64,000 bases of DNA from B1Sed10-231 sp046483385 (GCA_046483385.1 JAWODG010000220.1:1-64000), one strand, 5' to 3'; positions 16,538 through 25,684 are shown, numbered from the stretch's first letter. The notes: generated by a model from the sequence alone, not told the origin. Translations and numbers: made by a program.

Positions 16538-17518
16538 TTACCTCATCGCCCCCTGCAGGGCTCCCCGGTAGTACACGAACAGGCGGAAGATGAACACGAT
16601 CATAACCACCGCCACGGCCACCCAGATGACCTTTGAGATGACGGAGACGACGGCGCGCATGGCATAGCGCGCCTGCTCGGCGTGGTGGTCGGCCAGCCAG
16701 TCGAAGCGCCGCGACAGCATTCCCGACTCCTCGGCCACCTCGACGATCTCCGTGTACTGTGGAGGGAAGACCCCGGCCTCTCTCAGGGCCCCCGTCAGCG
16801 TCGCCCCAACGTCAATGGCCCTTCTCACCCTTTCGGCCCGCGCGGCGAAGGCGCCGTTCCCGGTCACCTCCATGGCACGCTCGACCCCTTCGGTGATGGG
16901 CACTCCGGCCTCAAGGGTCAGATGCATTACGCGGCTGAAGCGGGCCAGAGCCAGCGCGCGGGAGATGCCGCCGAGCACGGGGAGCCTCAAGGCAATCTCA
17001 TGGAACCGCCGGGTGCCCGCCAGCGGCTTCAGCACGAACTGATAGGCCAGGATGCCGCCGACCGGGACGCCGTAGCCCAACAGCGCCACCCAGAACGGGC
17101 TCCCCAGGTCCGCTCCCAGACGGCCCAGAACGTAAAGCGCGAAGGTGACCACCCCCACGCCGACGACGTACTCGATCACCGGGAACAGGATACGCGCCAG
17201 GAACTCCCGCCGCATGCTGCGGCGGAACGTGTAGAACCGCCCCAGTTCCGCCAGCACCTCGTCCAGCGCCCCTCCCGTCTCCCCCACTTCCACCAGCCTC
17301 AGGAAGAACTCAGGAAACGCAGCGCTCTGCTCCATCGCCTCTGACAACGTGCTCCCGGCCTCTATCCGGTCCCTCAAGGTCCCGATGACCGATGCGGCGC
17401 GTCCCCGCGCCTGATCCGCCAGCACCTCCAGCGAACGCGACATCGGCATGCCGGCCTCCAGCATGGTGGCCAGCTCTTCAGAGAAGTTGATAAGCTGCTT
17501 TGTTGACAGCCTCGCCAC
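16538..17518 (-). CDS. Type II secretion/type IV pilus inner-membrane protein (PilC/GspF family)
   Basis: A 326-residue protein starting at GTG with GGAGG five bases upstream. It has two T2SF domains, at residues 5-125 and 190-310. Membrane segments follow the first domain at about 115-135 and 145-165, and one lies at the C-terminus. The protein forms the inner-membrane platform of pilin or pseudopilin assembly systems. It is shorter than the usual 400 residues, mainly at the N-terminus. No pilus ATPase or pilin gene is adjacent, so its partners must be elsewhere. Confidence 0.88.
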   Translation of the reverse strand: MARLSTKQLINFSEELATMLEAGMPMSRSLEVLADQARGRAASVIGTLRDRIEAGSTLSEAMEQSAAFPEFFLRLVEVGETGGALDEVLAELGRFYTFRRSMRREFLARILFPVIEYVVGVGVVTFALYVLGRLGADLGSPFWVALLGYGVPVGGILAYQFVLKPLAGTRRFHEIALRLPVLGGISRALALARFSRVMHLTLEAGVPITEGVERAMEVTGNGAFAARAERVRRAIDVGATLTGALREAGVFPPQYTEIVEVAEESGMLSRRFDWLADHHAEQARYAMRAVVSVISKVIWVAVAVVMIVFIFRLFVYYRGALQGAMR

Positions 17519-17556
17519 GTCCCCCTCCCGTATCCCTCGGCGGAGTTGAAGGGCCG

Positions 17557-17584
17557 ATTGTAACACAACGCGGGCCTTTGTTAA
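17557..17584 (-). promoter_or_regulatory. Promoter of the PilC/GspF gene
   Basis: Read on the minus strand, TTAACA (17579-17584) and TACAAT (17557-17562) are separated by 16 bases, about 40 bases before the chosen GTG start. Confidence 0.6.
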
Positions 17585-17693
17585 CTCCGCGCGGCTCGAG
17601 CGCAGCAATCCGCCCGAAGTTGAGCCACGCGCGTACGTTCGTTAGACTGCCCCCACCAGTACTCGGGCGCGTGCGTTCCGACGGAGGCGCATC

Positions 17694-18671
17694 ATGACAA
17701 CGTTGGGCATTGACGAGACGGGGCGGCGGTTCACCCTTGACGGAAGCGCCTGCTTCCTGCTGGGAGCCAGCTACTACGGCGCGCTGGGTGCGCCCGAGAA
17801 CTTCTTTGAAGCCGACCTGTCGGAGCTGAACGAACGGGGCTTCAACTGGGTGCGCGTCTGGGCCACCTGGGCCTACCGGGGCAACAACGTTTCAGCCGTC
17901 ACCCCGGAGGGCCGGCCGCGAGAACCTTATCTGTCCCAACTCGAAACCATTTGTCGAGTTGCCGACGAGGCGGGGATGGTGGTGGACGTAACTTTGAGCC
18001 GCGGCAACGGGCGCGTGGGCAGCGGCCTGCTGAACGGTCAGGATGGCCACATGGCCGCGGTCACTACCCTGGCGGAGCGCCTGGCGCCCCTGCGCAACGT
18101 CTACTTCGACCTGGGCAACGAGCGAGACTACGAGGACGCGCGCTTTGTGCCCCTGCTTGAGCTGCAAGAACTGCGGGAGCACCTGGCCGAGGTCGACCCC
18201 GCCAGATTGGCCACCGGCTCCCACGTGGGTGACATCCCCGCAGATAGCCTCAGGCAGGACTTGCGCGTGGCGAGACTGGACTTCGTCACTCCGCATCGCC
18301 CCCGCAACCCGGAATCGCCCGGGCAGACGGAGGAGAAAACGCGGGAGTACCTTCGTCGGATGGAGGAGCTTGGCCGGGTGGTCCCGGTCCACTACCAGGA
18401 ACCGATGCGGCGCTCCTTCAAGGATTGGCAACCGGAGCTTGAACACTTCCTCACCGACCTGCGGGGTGCCGTGCGCGGGGGCGCGGCCGGCTGGTGCCTG
18501 CACAATGGGGGCTCGCGAGACGTCGCGGAGGACGGACGGCCCCGACGTTCCTTCGACATGCGTCCGGAAGAGGGGCGCCTGTTCGAACAGTTGGATGCGG
18601 TCGAGCGGGAGGTCGTAGAGCGGGCCTCCGAGATCGCTGACGAGGCCGCCCCGGATTCGCGCCCCGGCTGA
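17694..18671 (+). CDS. Clan-A glycoside hydrolase-like TIM-barrel protein
   Basis: A 325-residue cytoplasmic protein, start ATG with GGAGG upstream. The barrel shows an Asn-Glu acid/base motif (DLGNERDYED) and a later strand ending in VHYQEP, whose Glu is the likely nucleophile. LNERGFNWVRVWATW resembles the early strand of GH5-like enzymes. It is shorter than and not closely similar to the GH5-like protein at 6.3 kb. The catalytic pair suggests an active hydrolase, but the family and substrate are uncertain. Confidence 0.72.
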   Translation: MTTLGIDETGRRFTLDGSACFLLGASYYGALGAPENFFEADLSELNERGFNWVRVWATWAYRGNNVSAVTPEGRPREPYLSQLETICRVADEAGMVVDVTLSRGNGRVGSGLLNGQDGHMAAVTTLAERLAPLRNVYFDLGNERDYEDARFVPLLELQELREHLAEVDPARLATGSHVGDIPADSLRQDLRVARLDFVTPHRPRNPESPGQTEEKTREYLRRMEELGRVVPVHYQEPMRRSFKDWQPELEHFLTDLRGAVRGGAAGWCLHNGGSRDVAEDGRPRRSFDMRPEEGRLFEQLDAVEREVVERASEIADEAAPDSRPG

Positions 18672-18780
18672 TGCTCGCCCGGCGTGAACCCTCCCGCAGA
18701 CCGTACTCCACAGCCCCGAACAGAGAAACCTGACCATCCGCGTGCGTAACGGCCCCGAATACTATAAGCTGGATAGAATG

Positions 18781-18796
18781 TGTTGACGAGTCAACA
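18781..18796. promoter_or_regulatory. Perfect palindrome before the aldo/keto reductase gene
   Basis: TGTTGACGAGTCAACA has 7-bp arms and a 2-base centre and ends 14 bases before the GTG start. TATAAG (18764) and TAGAAT (18774) just upstream are possible -10 boxes. A dimeric repressor bound here would block transcription or translation start. Confidence 0.55.
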
Positions 18797-18809
18797 TCAG
18801 GGGGATTGA

Positions 18810-19895
18810 GTGCGCAAACGAAGACTGGGTAGAACGGAGCTGCGGGTGAGCCAGGTTGGTTTCGGGGCCATCAAACTGCCTCAAGTCTCCGAGGAGCAGG
18901 CCGCCGAGGCCTTGAACACCGCGCTCGACCTGGGCATCAACTTCATCGATACCGCGCGCAACTACAAGGACTCCGAGCGGAAGATCGGCCGCGCCGTCGG
19001 GCACCGACGCGATGAGTTCTACGTCGCCACCAAGAGCAGCGCCCGCGACGCCGACGGCCTGCGGCGGGACCTGGAGACGAGCCTGTCCGAGCTGGGCATG
19101 GACCAGGTGGACCTCTACCAGCTTCACACCGTGAGCAGCCGGGCGGACTGGCAGCAGGTAACTGCACCCGGGGGCGCGCTAAAGGCGGCACAGAAAGCGC
19201 GGCACGAAGGGCTGGTGGACCATATAGGAATCACCATTCACCGCGACCTGGACGTCATGCGGGACGCCGTCACGTGCGGTGAGTTCGAGACACTCATGGT
19301 CTGTTACAGCCCCATAGACACCGAGGGGGTGGGCCCGAACATCCTGCCGCTGGCCAGGGAGCATGACGTGGGCGTTATCGCCATGAAGGCCCTCTCGGGC
19401 GGTATGCTGGTCTCCGAGGGATTTGAGGACGGCAAGCGTCCCGCCGATGAGGACCCGCTGGTGACGAAGGTTTTGCGGTTCGTGCTGACCAACGAGTGTG
19501 TGAACTGTGTCATACCCGGCATGCGCAACGCCGGGGAGGTGCGGCAGAACGCGCGGGTGGGCGAGACGTTCAGCCCCATGACCGAGGAGGAGAGCGCCGA
19601 ACTGGTGGAGGCCATAGCGGCCAAGGGGCGCACGTATCGCTACGGCCAGCTCTGCCTGCAGTGCGGCTACTGCCAGCCGTGCCCACAGGGCATCGACATC
19701 CCGACGGTCTTCCGGGCCCGCATGATCGCAGAGTCATACCCCGAGCACCTGCGGGAGGAGGGGTATAGACTGTTTGAATCTCTGGAAGTTGGGCCGGAAG
19801 CCTGCACCGAGTGCGAGAAGTGCGTGGAGAACTGTCCGGCGGGGATCGACATTCCCACGCGGCTGCAGGAATCAGCCGAGGTTCTCACGAGATAG
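18810..19895 (+). CDS. Aldo/keto reductase with C-terminal 2x[4Fe-4S] ferredoxin domain
   Basis: A 361-residue protein starting at GTG after GGGGG. Residues 1-265 form an AKR barrel with catalytic residues in FIDTARNYKDSE, ATKSS and YQLHTV. The C-terminus carries two Fe-S motifs: CLQCGYCQPCP, with a slightly shortened last spacing, and CTECEKCVENCP. Such proteins link NAD(P)H-dependent carbonyl reduction to ferredoxin electrons in anaerobes. The 3' end overlaps the convergent membrane-protein gene by 11 bases. The substrate is unknown. Confidence 0.9.
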   Translation: MRKRRLGRTELRVSQVGFGAIKLPQVSEEQAAEALNTALDLGINFIDTARNYKDSERKIGRAVGHRRDEFYVATKSSARDADGLRRDLETSLSELGMDQVDLYQLHTVSSRADWQQVTAPGGALKAAQKARHEGLVDHIGITIHRDLDVMRDAVTCGEFETLMVCYSPIDTEGVGPNILPLAREHDVGVIAMKALSGGMLVSEGFEDGKRPADEDPLVTKVLRFVLTNECVNCVIPGMRNAGEVRQNARVGETFSPMTEEESAELVEAIAAKGRTYRYGQLCLQCGYCQPCPQGIDIPTVFRARMIAESYPEHLREEGYRLFESLEVGPEACTECEKCVENCPAGIDIPTRLQESAEVLTR

Positions 19896-20784
19896 CACCG
19901 GCGCCGCGGCCGCCGGCCCGACGCTCCTCCCCGTTGCGGCTGAACAGGTAGCCGACCAGGGCGCCGTAGAGCAGGTTGGTGGCCCCCAGCTCAATCGCCC
20001 CTTCCAACGAGAGCGCTCCGGGCAGGAACGGTTGAGCACTTATCATCGGTCCGAGGGAGCCGACGGCGAAGATCACCGCGGTCACCGAGAGGGTGGCTTC
20101 CAGGCGCCCTCCTCTCATCATCTTCACCACGGGCAGGGAGAAGACTATCAGCAGAAGCGCCTGTCCCGCCTGTCCCGCCTGCATCAGCAGCCAACCCCAG
20201 CTTTGGTGCGCCTGCGGCATTCCGAGCGCGGCCCCGGCAAGGTGCCGCCGCGTCACGAGCCCGGCGGCCTTCAGCAGCAGCCGGGCTCCAAGACACAAAG
20301 CCAGCCGCCAGAGCCATTGCCCCGCCGACATGTGAAGTCGGGCGCTCTCCCGGACGGTGGCTTTCTCCCCCAACCGCCCCATCGCACAGACCAGCACGAA
20401 GGAGAAAACCATGGCCAGCAGGAACCCGTGGGCGGTGAGCAGAGCGGTCGTGGGGAGGTCCACGACCTGGGAGAGCACCAGCCCCGCTTCAAACCGCGGC
20501 ACCAGTGTGTAAATGCCGAAGTGCACCGTGCCCACGGCGAACATCAACTGAGTGCCGGACCAGCGCGAGCGGACGGCGGGATAGGCCATGGCGGCCACCA
20601 CGCAGCAGCGGTCGAGGAAGGTGCGCAGCAGCATTCCGCCGCCCGTCAGGGGCAGGTGGGCCAGCTCCTCGAACCGGGCAAGTGGCAGGATAGACAGGTA
20701 GGTCACGGCCGTCAGAACGACCACCGCTATGAGGGCACGTCCGGTGTATTTCAGCAGCGCTGGCATGGCGGCATTCTTGAACAA
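19885..20784 (-). CDS. Hypothetical multi-pass membrane protein
   Basis: A 299-residue protein with about seven or eight hydrophobic segments, for example ALIAVVVLTAVTYLSIL, FLLAMVFSFVLVCA, QALLLIVFSLPVV and LSVTAVIFAVGSL. TTG at 20784 is favoured because GAGGG lies four bases upstream; an ATG six codons later is the alternative. It is convergent with the aldo/keto reductase and 159 bases downstream of the DUF4159 gene. I do not recognise a family, and no catalytic motif stands out. Confidence 0.7.
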   Translation of the reverse strand: MFKNAAMPALLKYTGRALIAVVVLTAVTYLSILPLARFEELAHLPLTGGGMLLRTFLDRCCVVAAMAYPAVRSRWSGTQLMFAVGTVHFGIYTLVPRFEAGLVLSQVVDLPTTALLTAHGFLLAMVFSFVLVCAMGRLGEKATVRESARLHMSAGQWLWRLALCLGARLLLKAAGLVTRRHLAGAALGMPQAHQSWGWLLMQAGQAGQALLLIVFSLPVVKMMRGGRLEATLSVTAVIFAVGSLGPMISAQPFLPGALSLEGAIELGATNLLYGALVGYLFSRNGEERRAGGRGAGAIS

Positions 20785-20943
20785 CTTGCCCTCGGGAACG
20801 GCGGTCGGCGCCTGAGGCGGTCACCCCGCCGGGCAGAAGATACCAAAATATGCGGACCGCCGCAATCAGCAGATGGTGCGGTCGGCGGCCTCGGTCGCCG
20901 GCTCCCCGCAGAACATCGCCTCTTCATTCCGGGCGGCCCCGCA

Positions 20944-23181
20944 TCAGCTGGAAAGTCCGTACAGTACGATCTTCAAGGCCAGCCGGCTGGCGGAAGGCTC
21001 CAGCACGGAGGGGCAGCGATAGCAGGGATGCCCGTCGATGGCGCTGCTGAGGTCAAAACGACTGTAGACCACGGCCGCCCGGCCGCCCACCTCGATGGCC
21101 TCCAGATATGGGCGGTCGAGGCCGGGCTCGAAGCGGAGGGCGGGGTCCGAGTAGTTGACCTCCCCCATCGGCTCGCCCATCTCGAACAGGGGGTGTCCGA
21201 TGGGCAGCCGCTCCAGTTCCCTGTCCGGGAACATGCCACGCATCAGTTCCCGGAAGGACCGGTCGAAGCGTTCGCTCCCGCAGGCGGCCTCCGCGAAGAT
21301 GAACCCCCCTCGCTCAAGGTATTTCGCCAGTGTCCGTCGCTGCTCGACGTCCAGCGCCACCTCCCCGAGCCCGGTCAGGTAGAGCATATGGCCTTCGTAA
21401 GGGCTTTCCTGCTGGAGGTCGATGGGCACGGGACGGCTGTAAACGTCGATGCCGGCCCGCTCGCTCACCTGTTCGAGCACTTTCCTCCATGCGATCTTGT
21501 GGGGACGCCACTGCCCGGCATGCACTACCTGGCCCATGACGAACGCCCCGCCCCGCTCCTCGGGTTCCTCCTGCGAAGGCACGTACCACGAACGCTCGGC
21601 CAGCTTGCCTTCCATCTCCTTCATGCCGGTGGCGTAGGCCACGAGGTTGGTTCCCAACCGGAAGTTGGTATGCTCGAACTGCGCCACGTCCCATGGGCAA
21701 GACAATCCCCGCCGCGCGTACACGACCGAAAGCCAGCACGGCCCTCGGATGGCCTCCAACGGCGGCCGCTCGGCCTCCGGTATGTTGAAGTAACTCGTGT
21801 AGAGGGGATGATCGAGCGGGAGGTCCACCAACTCGTCCTCGGGAAAGGCCTGGCGGATGAGCCGCCGGAGGGCCCCGTCGAAGGCGGCGTCGCCGCCGGC
21901 CGCCTCGGCAAAGATCAGGCCGCCGGCCTGCACGTATTCCCGGACACGCTCGATCTCGCGGGGGGACCAGACGGTGCCGCCCCGCCCGCTGAGGTAGAGC
22001 ACGGGCGCCCTCATCAGTTGATCCAGCGGCGCGTCCAGCGGGGCGATCTGCCAGTCAACCGGCCGGTCGAGTTCCATGCCGATGAAGTGGGTGAGAAAAC
22101 GGGTGTCGAAACGGTTAGCGTTCCACTCGCCGCCCCACTCAGCCTTGTGAAGAACGAGGGGGGCGTTGCCCTTGGCCAGGAAGAGCACGGCATAGCAGTT
22201 CTTCAGCAGGGGCCACTCGTGCTGCGTACCCGCCATAACGACCGCCCGGGGATCGCCTACCAGGTGTTCCACCCCTTCCCGGTACCAATCGCGACCGCCG
22301 AAGCGGCGACGCGCCAGTATGGTGCCCGCCCGCTCCAGCCCGTAGAGGTAGTAGAACTTCCACGCCCGATGGCGCGGGTTGGTGGCCACCGAAAAGTGCC
22401 GCGCCAGCCACCGCAGCCCCGCCGCTATCTGCCGCTGGTCGGGATACTGTCCGCAACGGCCCTGCGCCACGTGCAGCCAGAGATCACAGATGAACACGCT
22501 GGCCACGCCGGCCGCCGTCATACTGCCGTAGCTGCCGGAACCGCGGCTGGTATACTCCCAGCCACCGTCGGGGTTCTGCCGGGCCAGATAGTACCGGCGG
22601 GCGGCTGACCACGTCTCCGGCGCGATCTCCACTCCGCTCAGAGCGGCGGCGTGCAGGCCCAGCACGGCGAACTGCGAGTTGGAATTGTCCGTCCGGCCCG
22701 ATTCCCCGTAAGCCCATCCACCTGACGGCTGTTGCGCACGCACCAGGTACGTGGCGCCCGCGGCGATTTGGGGCCGGTAGGCGTCGGGGTCAACACTCTG
22801 CAGCGCCATCATCTCCAGCGAGCGTTCGTAAACTCCGTGGTCGCCGTCGGGTGTGCGATCCAGCAAATACTGCACGCCCCTGCTGACGGCCGGGTCATCC
22901 TTCGGCGCGCCCGCGGCCCGCAGGGCGAGAACGGCCAGCGAGGTCTGCCCCACGCCCCACCGTCTGTTGGGGGCTCGGAACGACCCATCGTCCCGCTGGG
23001 CGTTGCGGATATCGGCCACCAGCTGGTCGATGCGGGCCTGAAGCTGCTCGGCCGTCACGGCGCCGCGCGCCACCGGGGTGCGGAAGCAGATGGCGGCAAC
23101 GAGCGCGGCCAGAACCACCAGCCACCCCTTCGGGTGCCGCCCTCCCGGATGTCGCTTCCTCACGTCTTGCCCAGTATCCAT
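20944..23181 (-). CDS. Exported toroid protein with two DUF4159 domains
   Basis: A 745-residue protein. Residues 19-41 form a signal peptide or anchor. Residues 50-300 contain alpha/alpha-toroid repeats like those of prenyltransferase and squalene-cyclase folds (QRDDGSFRA, QPSGGWAYG, QNPDGGWEY). Two DUF4159-like domains follow at about 345-550 and 555-740; each has a hydrophobic strand, a GGxIFAEAA motif and a (F/M)PExEL motif, and they align with one another. The start codon overlaps the end of the upstream kinase gene by 22 bases, so the two are translationally coupled. The role is unknown; an envelope or polysaccharide function is likely. Confidence 0.8.
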   Translation of the reverse strand: MDTGQDVRKRHPGGRHPKGWLVVLAALVAAICFRTPVARGAVTAEQLQARIDQLVADIRNAQRDDGSFRAPNRRWGVGQTSLAVLALRAAGAPKDDPAVSRGVQYLLDRTPDGDHGVYERSLEMMALQSVDPDAYRPQIAAGATYLVRAQQPSGGWAYGESGRTDNSNSQFAVLGLHAAALSGVEIAPETWSAARRYYLARQNPDGGWEYTSRGSGSYGSMTAAGVASVFICDLWLHVAQGRCGQYPDQRQIAAGLRWLARHFSVATNPRHRAWKFYYLYGLERAGTILARRRFGGRDWYREGVEHLVGDPRAVVMAGTQHEWPLLKNCYAVLFLAKGNAPLVLHKAEWGGEWNANRFDTRFLTHFIGMELDRPVDWQIAPLDAPLDQLMRAPVLYLSGRGGTVWSPREIERVREYVQAGGLIFAEAAGGDAAFDGALRRLIRQAFPEDELVDLPLDHPLYTSYFNIPEAERPPLEAIRGPCWLSVVYARRGLSCPWDVAQFEHTNFRLGTNLVAYATGMKEMEGKLAERSWYVPSQEEPEERGGAFVMGQVVHAGQWRPHKIAWRKVLEQVSERAGIDVYSRPVPIDLQQESPYEGHMLYLTGLGEVALDVEQRRTLAKYLERGGFIFAEAACGSERFDRSFRELMRGMFPDRELERLPIGHPLFEMGEPMGEVNYSDPALRFEPGLDRPYLEAIEVGGRAAVVYSRFDLSSAIDGHPCYRCPSVLEPSASRLALKIVLYGLSS

Positions 23182-23885
23182 CGCCTGAACTTCTTGAAAG
23201 GTGTGCTGACAGCCGTGCCCAGCTCCACGAACCAGGGCTTCCGACGGAGTCGTCTGCGCTGGGAGGGCGACAGGTGATCCCGTTTAAGGCGACGGAAGTG
23301 CTTGCGGACGTGATAGAGGTCCGCCTTCTGGAGTTGCCGTCGCAGCCAGCGCACGGGGAACGTCCTGCCCAGACAACGCTCGGGCACGTGGAAAGCCACC
23401 TGGAAGTCGAACAGGTAAGGCAGCCCATCATCCCCCACCAGAATGTTCTCGGCCTTCTCCAGGTCCACGTAGGCCACGCCCCTCTCGTGCAAGCGACGCA
23501 CCAGCAGGAACAGCTCCCGGCAGAACTGCATGTCCACCTCGGTGTCCCGGGTCAGGGGCTCACCCGGGACGTACTCGTGTATCAGACCCGTGCGCCCGTG
23601 CATGCCCACCAGCCTCGGCACGCCCCGTATGTCGTGCACGTGGCGCAGGACGGCGGCCTCATACCTTGCCATCAGCTCCCCCAACCACGCCAGCGGCAGC
23701 CCGAGCAGCCGTGCGGTGCGGTGGCACTTGAGGACGACCTGCCGAACCTCGTTGCCGTAGAGGCCCACAGCCGCAAAGGCCGTGTGCTTGAACAGCTTGC
23801 GCAACCCCAACGTATGGCCGTCCAGCTCTATTCGCTCGGGCAGTTCGTTCTTGCCCAGCGCCCGCAGTTGATGCCGGCCTTTCAT
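23160..23885 (-). CDS. Small kinase-like protein (LPS kinase/RIO-like fold)
   Basis: A 241-residue protein kinase-like fold. The catalytic loop reads YVDLEKAENILV, keeping the Asp and Asn of HxDxxxxN while the His is Tyr. The metal motif DFG is DFQ in LFDFQVAF. Such proteins include lipopolysaccharide (WaaP/InaA) and RIO-type kinases. The basic C-terminal tail could sit near membrane lipids. Coupling to the DUF4159 protein suggests an envelope substrate. Activity is plausible but altered motifs leave a pseudokinase possible. Confidence 0.75.
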   Translation of the reverse strand: MKGRHQLRALGKNELPERIELDGHTLGLRKLFKHTAFAAVGLYGNEVRQVVLKCHRTARLLGLPLAWLGELMARYEAAVLRHVHDIRGVPRLVGMHGRTGLIHEYVPGEPLTRDTEVDMQFCRELFLLVRRLHERGVAYVDLEKAENILVGDDGLPYLFDFQVAFHVPERCLGRTFPVRWLRRQLQKADLYHVRKHFRRLKRDHLSPSQRRRLRRKPWFVELGTAVSTPFKKFRRWILGKT

Positions 23886-23941
23886 CAGAGGGGGTCTCCG
23901 CCGCCGGAGCTGTTTGGTTCAGGGAGATGACCGCTTCGGCC

Positions 23942-23970
23942 AGTATAGCATGCACGCCGTGGGCCATAAA
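23942..23970 (-). promoter_or_regulatory. Possible promoter of the kinase-DUF4159 operon
   Basis: On the minus strand TTTATG and TATACT are separated by 17 bases, about 57 bases before the kinase start. The -35 match is weak. Confidence 0.4.
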
Positions 23971-24242
23971 GCGGTCGGCATGACGTGGGCCGCGCAGGCT
24001 AACGCCCCGCCGGTGCGAACGACCGGGGCGGGGCGATTGAGGCCGGTGCCCCGCCGCGGTTCCTCCGTCCTCTGTCGTCCTCCGCGCGCCCTGGTCGTCG
24101 GCCGCTGAAGCGGCCTGCTACGAGGCCGCCCTTCCCCGGGCACAACGGTGTCGGAGGACGCCTTTCATGTTGTTCGCCGCCATCGGGTTCGTGGGAACCC
24201 GCGCCCGCCGGCAGCCGTCACCGTGGTGAGGGTACAGAAAGA
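23971..24242. repeat. Gene-free stretch with one tetraloop hairpin
   Basis: No gene is evident. GGCCGC-TGAA-GCGGCC at 24100-24115 is followed by TGCTACGAG. A hairpin at 3300-3317, read on the minus strand, has a CGAA loop and is followed by ACTACGAG. Confidence 0.55.
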
Positions 24243-24275
24243 CGGCGCCGGCGGGGGAACCGGCGCCGCCCGGGG
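24243..24275 (-). terminator. Terminator of the LysM gene
   Basis: CGGCGCCGG (24243-24251) pairs with CCGGCGCCG (24260-24268). On the minus strand the hairpin is followed by TCTTTCTG. It lies about 30 bases past the LysM stop codon. Confidence 0.65.
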
Positions 24276-24297
24276 GCGGGGGCCAGGGGTTGGGCCC

Positions 24298-25095
24298 TCA
24301 CGGTATGCTTAGAACCATGCCCGGCTTCAGATCCTGCGGGCTTGAGATCAGGTCCTTGTTGGCACTGCGAATCTGGCGCCACTTCTCACCGCTGCCGTAG
24401 TAGCGGCGCGCGATGCGGTAGAGGCTATCGCCTTTGACGACTGTGTGCGTGCGCCCCTTGTTGCCGTTGGTGGCAAGGGTCGGCCGCGCCTCGGAACTGC
24501 GTTGCGCGGTGGCGCCGGCGGAGGAGACGTCGGGGATGGTCAGCCGCATGTCGGGCATCAGGCGGGAAGGGTCGGACACAACGCTCTTGTTGGCCGCCAG
24601 TATGTCGCGCCACTTCCCTGTAGTGCCGTAGTATTCCTTGCTGATCGAGCTGAGGGTTTCGCCCTTTTGCACGATGTGGGTAACGCTGCGGCGGCGAGGC
24701 CTGACGGTTTCCTGCTCGGGCTCGGGTTCCTCCTCGCCGGTGTTCACGGGATTGAGCGGTATTTCGTCGGGCTGGCTCTCTTCGATGACGTCGCGGATGA
24801 TCGCCTCTTCGCTGGGCGAGCTCGTGGCGGGCGGCTCCTGCCCGCCCATCTCGATGGCGTAGGTCGGCGGCTCTTCGCTCTCCGCTTCAACGGTCTCCGT
24901 TCCGCCGCCGTAGAGCAGGTCCTCGTAGAGCTTCTCCAGATCCTGATCCGTTTCTTCCACCTCAGTCGCCCCTGTGCCGTCCTGCACCATCGCGTCGCTC
25001 TGCGGGGCGTCTTCTCCGCCCCACATGCACAGCAGAATGATGCCGACCGCAATCAGCGCGAGAATGCCCAGCATCTGCGCCTCTTTCAGTTTCAT
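24298..25095 (-). CDS. Membrane-anchored protein with two LysM domains
   Basis: A 265-residue protein. A single membrane segment at about 8-25 is followed by an acidic low-complexity linker (30-130). LysM domains occupy about 139-187 (HIVQKGETLSSISKEYYG) and 216-264 (HTVVKGDSLYRIARRYYG). LysM domains bind N-acetylglucosamine polymers, so the protein probably tethers the inner membrane to peptidoglycan. No enzymatic domain is present. It has its own terminator and appears to be monocistronic. Confidence 0.9.
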   Translation of the reverse strand: MKLKEAQMLGILALIAVGIILLCMWGGEDAPQSDAMVQDGTGATEVEETDQDLEKLYEDLLYGGGTETVEAESEEPPTYAIEMGGQEPPATSSPSEEAIIRDVIEESQPDEIPLNPVNTGEEEPEPEQETVRPRRRSVTHIVQKGETLSSISKEYYGTTGKWRDILAANKSVVSDPSRLMPDMRLTIPDVSSAGATAQRSSEARPTLATNGNKGRTHTVVKGDSLYRIARRYYGSGEKWRQIRSANKDLISSPQDLKPGMVLSIP

Positions 25096-25450
25096 CGTGT
25101 CGCAGCCCCTTCTCCGTTTCGGCCCACGTGAGATACTCCTTGACCATCAACCCGCTAAAGAGTATCGGAAGCCGAACCACCAATACAAACCAGCGGTCCG
25201 GCTTCCGCGGTCAGGCGTCCTTTAGCTTTCCGTAAGTGTTTCGTTCGCTGTCCTTTGCGGGGACGCTGCGTGGACGAACTGGTCGGGGAAGCGACGAGGA
25301 AAAAACGCCGCAAAAAACCACCGCGCGAACGCCCGTTTCCCCGAGCGGGCCGACACTTGCGCCTCGGCGAGCATCGCTGTACCATTCTTGACTGGGGGCT
25401 TCGCGAGGTTTGGCCCCGATTTCATCCTGAACCCTAAGAAGGGACCGACC
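25096..25450. other. Divergent intergenic region
   Basis: 355 bases between divergent LysM and ferredoxin genes. It includes an A-rich patch (GAGGAAAAAACGCCGCAAAAAA) at about 25298. TTGACT near 25388 is a possible -35 box for the ferredoxin gene but lacks a clear -10. No gene is supported. Confidence 0.4.
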
Positions 25451-25642
25451 ATGCGCGTCGAGGTTGACGAGGACCTGTGCATCTGTGCAATGCAGTGCGA
25501 AACCATCTGTCCGGAAGTGTTCAAGGTCGAAGGCAGCGTCTCAGTCGTGCAGGTGGACCCGGTTCCGCCGGAGGTGGAGGACCGCTGCCGCGAGGCGGTG
25601 GAGGCCTGCCCGGCCAATGCCATCAACATCATCGAGGAATGA
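25451..25642 (+). CDS. Small ferredoxin with atypical cysteine spacing
   Basis: A 63-residue protein starting at the ATG with AAGGGA upstream. The cluster motif is CICAMQCETICP with a distant Cys-Pro at residue 54. Compared with the usual CxxCxxCxxxCP, the second ligand position is Ala13 and an extra Cys12 lies beside it. Ala or Gly at this site is typical of [3Fe-4S] ferredoxins that serve P450s. Cys12 could still allow a fourth ligand. The gene stands alone, so its redox partner is not evident. Confidence 0.88.
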   Translation: MRVEVDEDLCICAMQCETICPEVFKVEGSVSVVQVDPVPPEVEDRCREAVEACPANAINIIEE

Positions 25643-25684
25643 CGTCCCGGAGGGGACGGGCTGCCGCGGGTGGGCCGGGGACGC

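Noticed and set aside
19774..22608. Very long open frame (over 900 codons) on the plus strand
   Set aside because: It lies antisense to the membrane and DUF4159 genes, is His/Gln/Pro-rich as expected for a GC-rich shadow, and has no domain.
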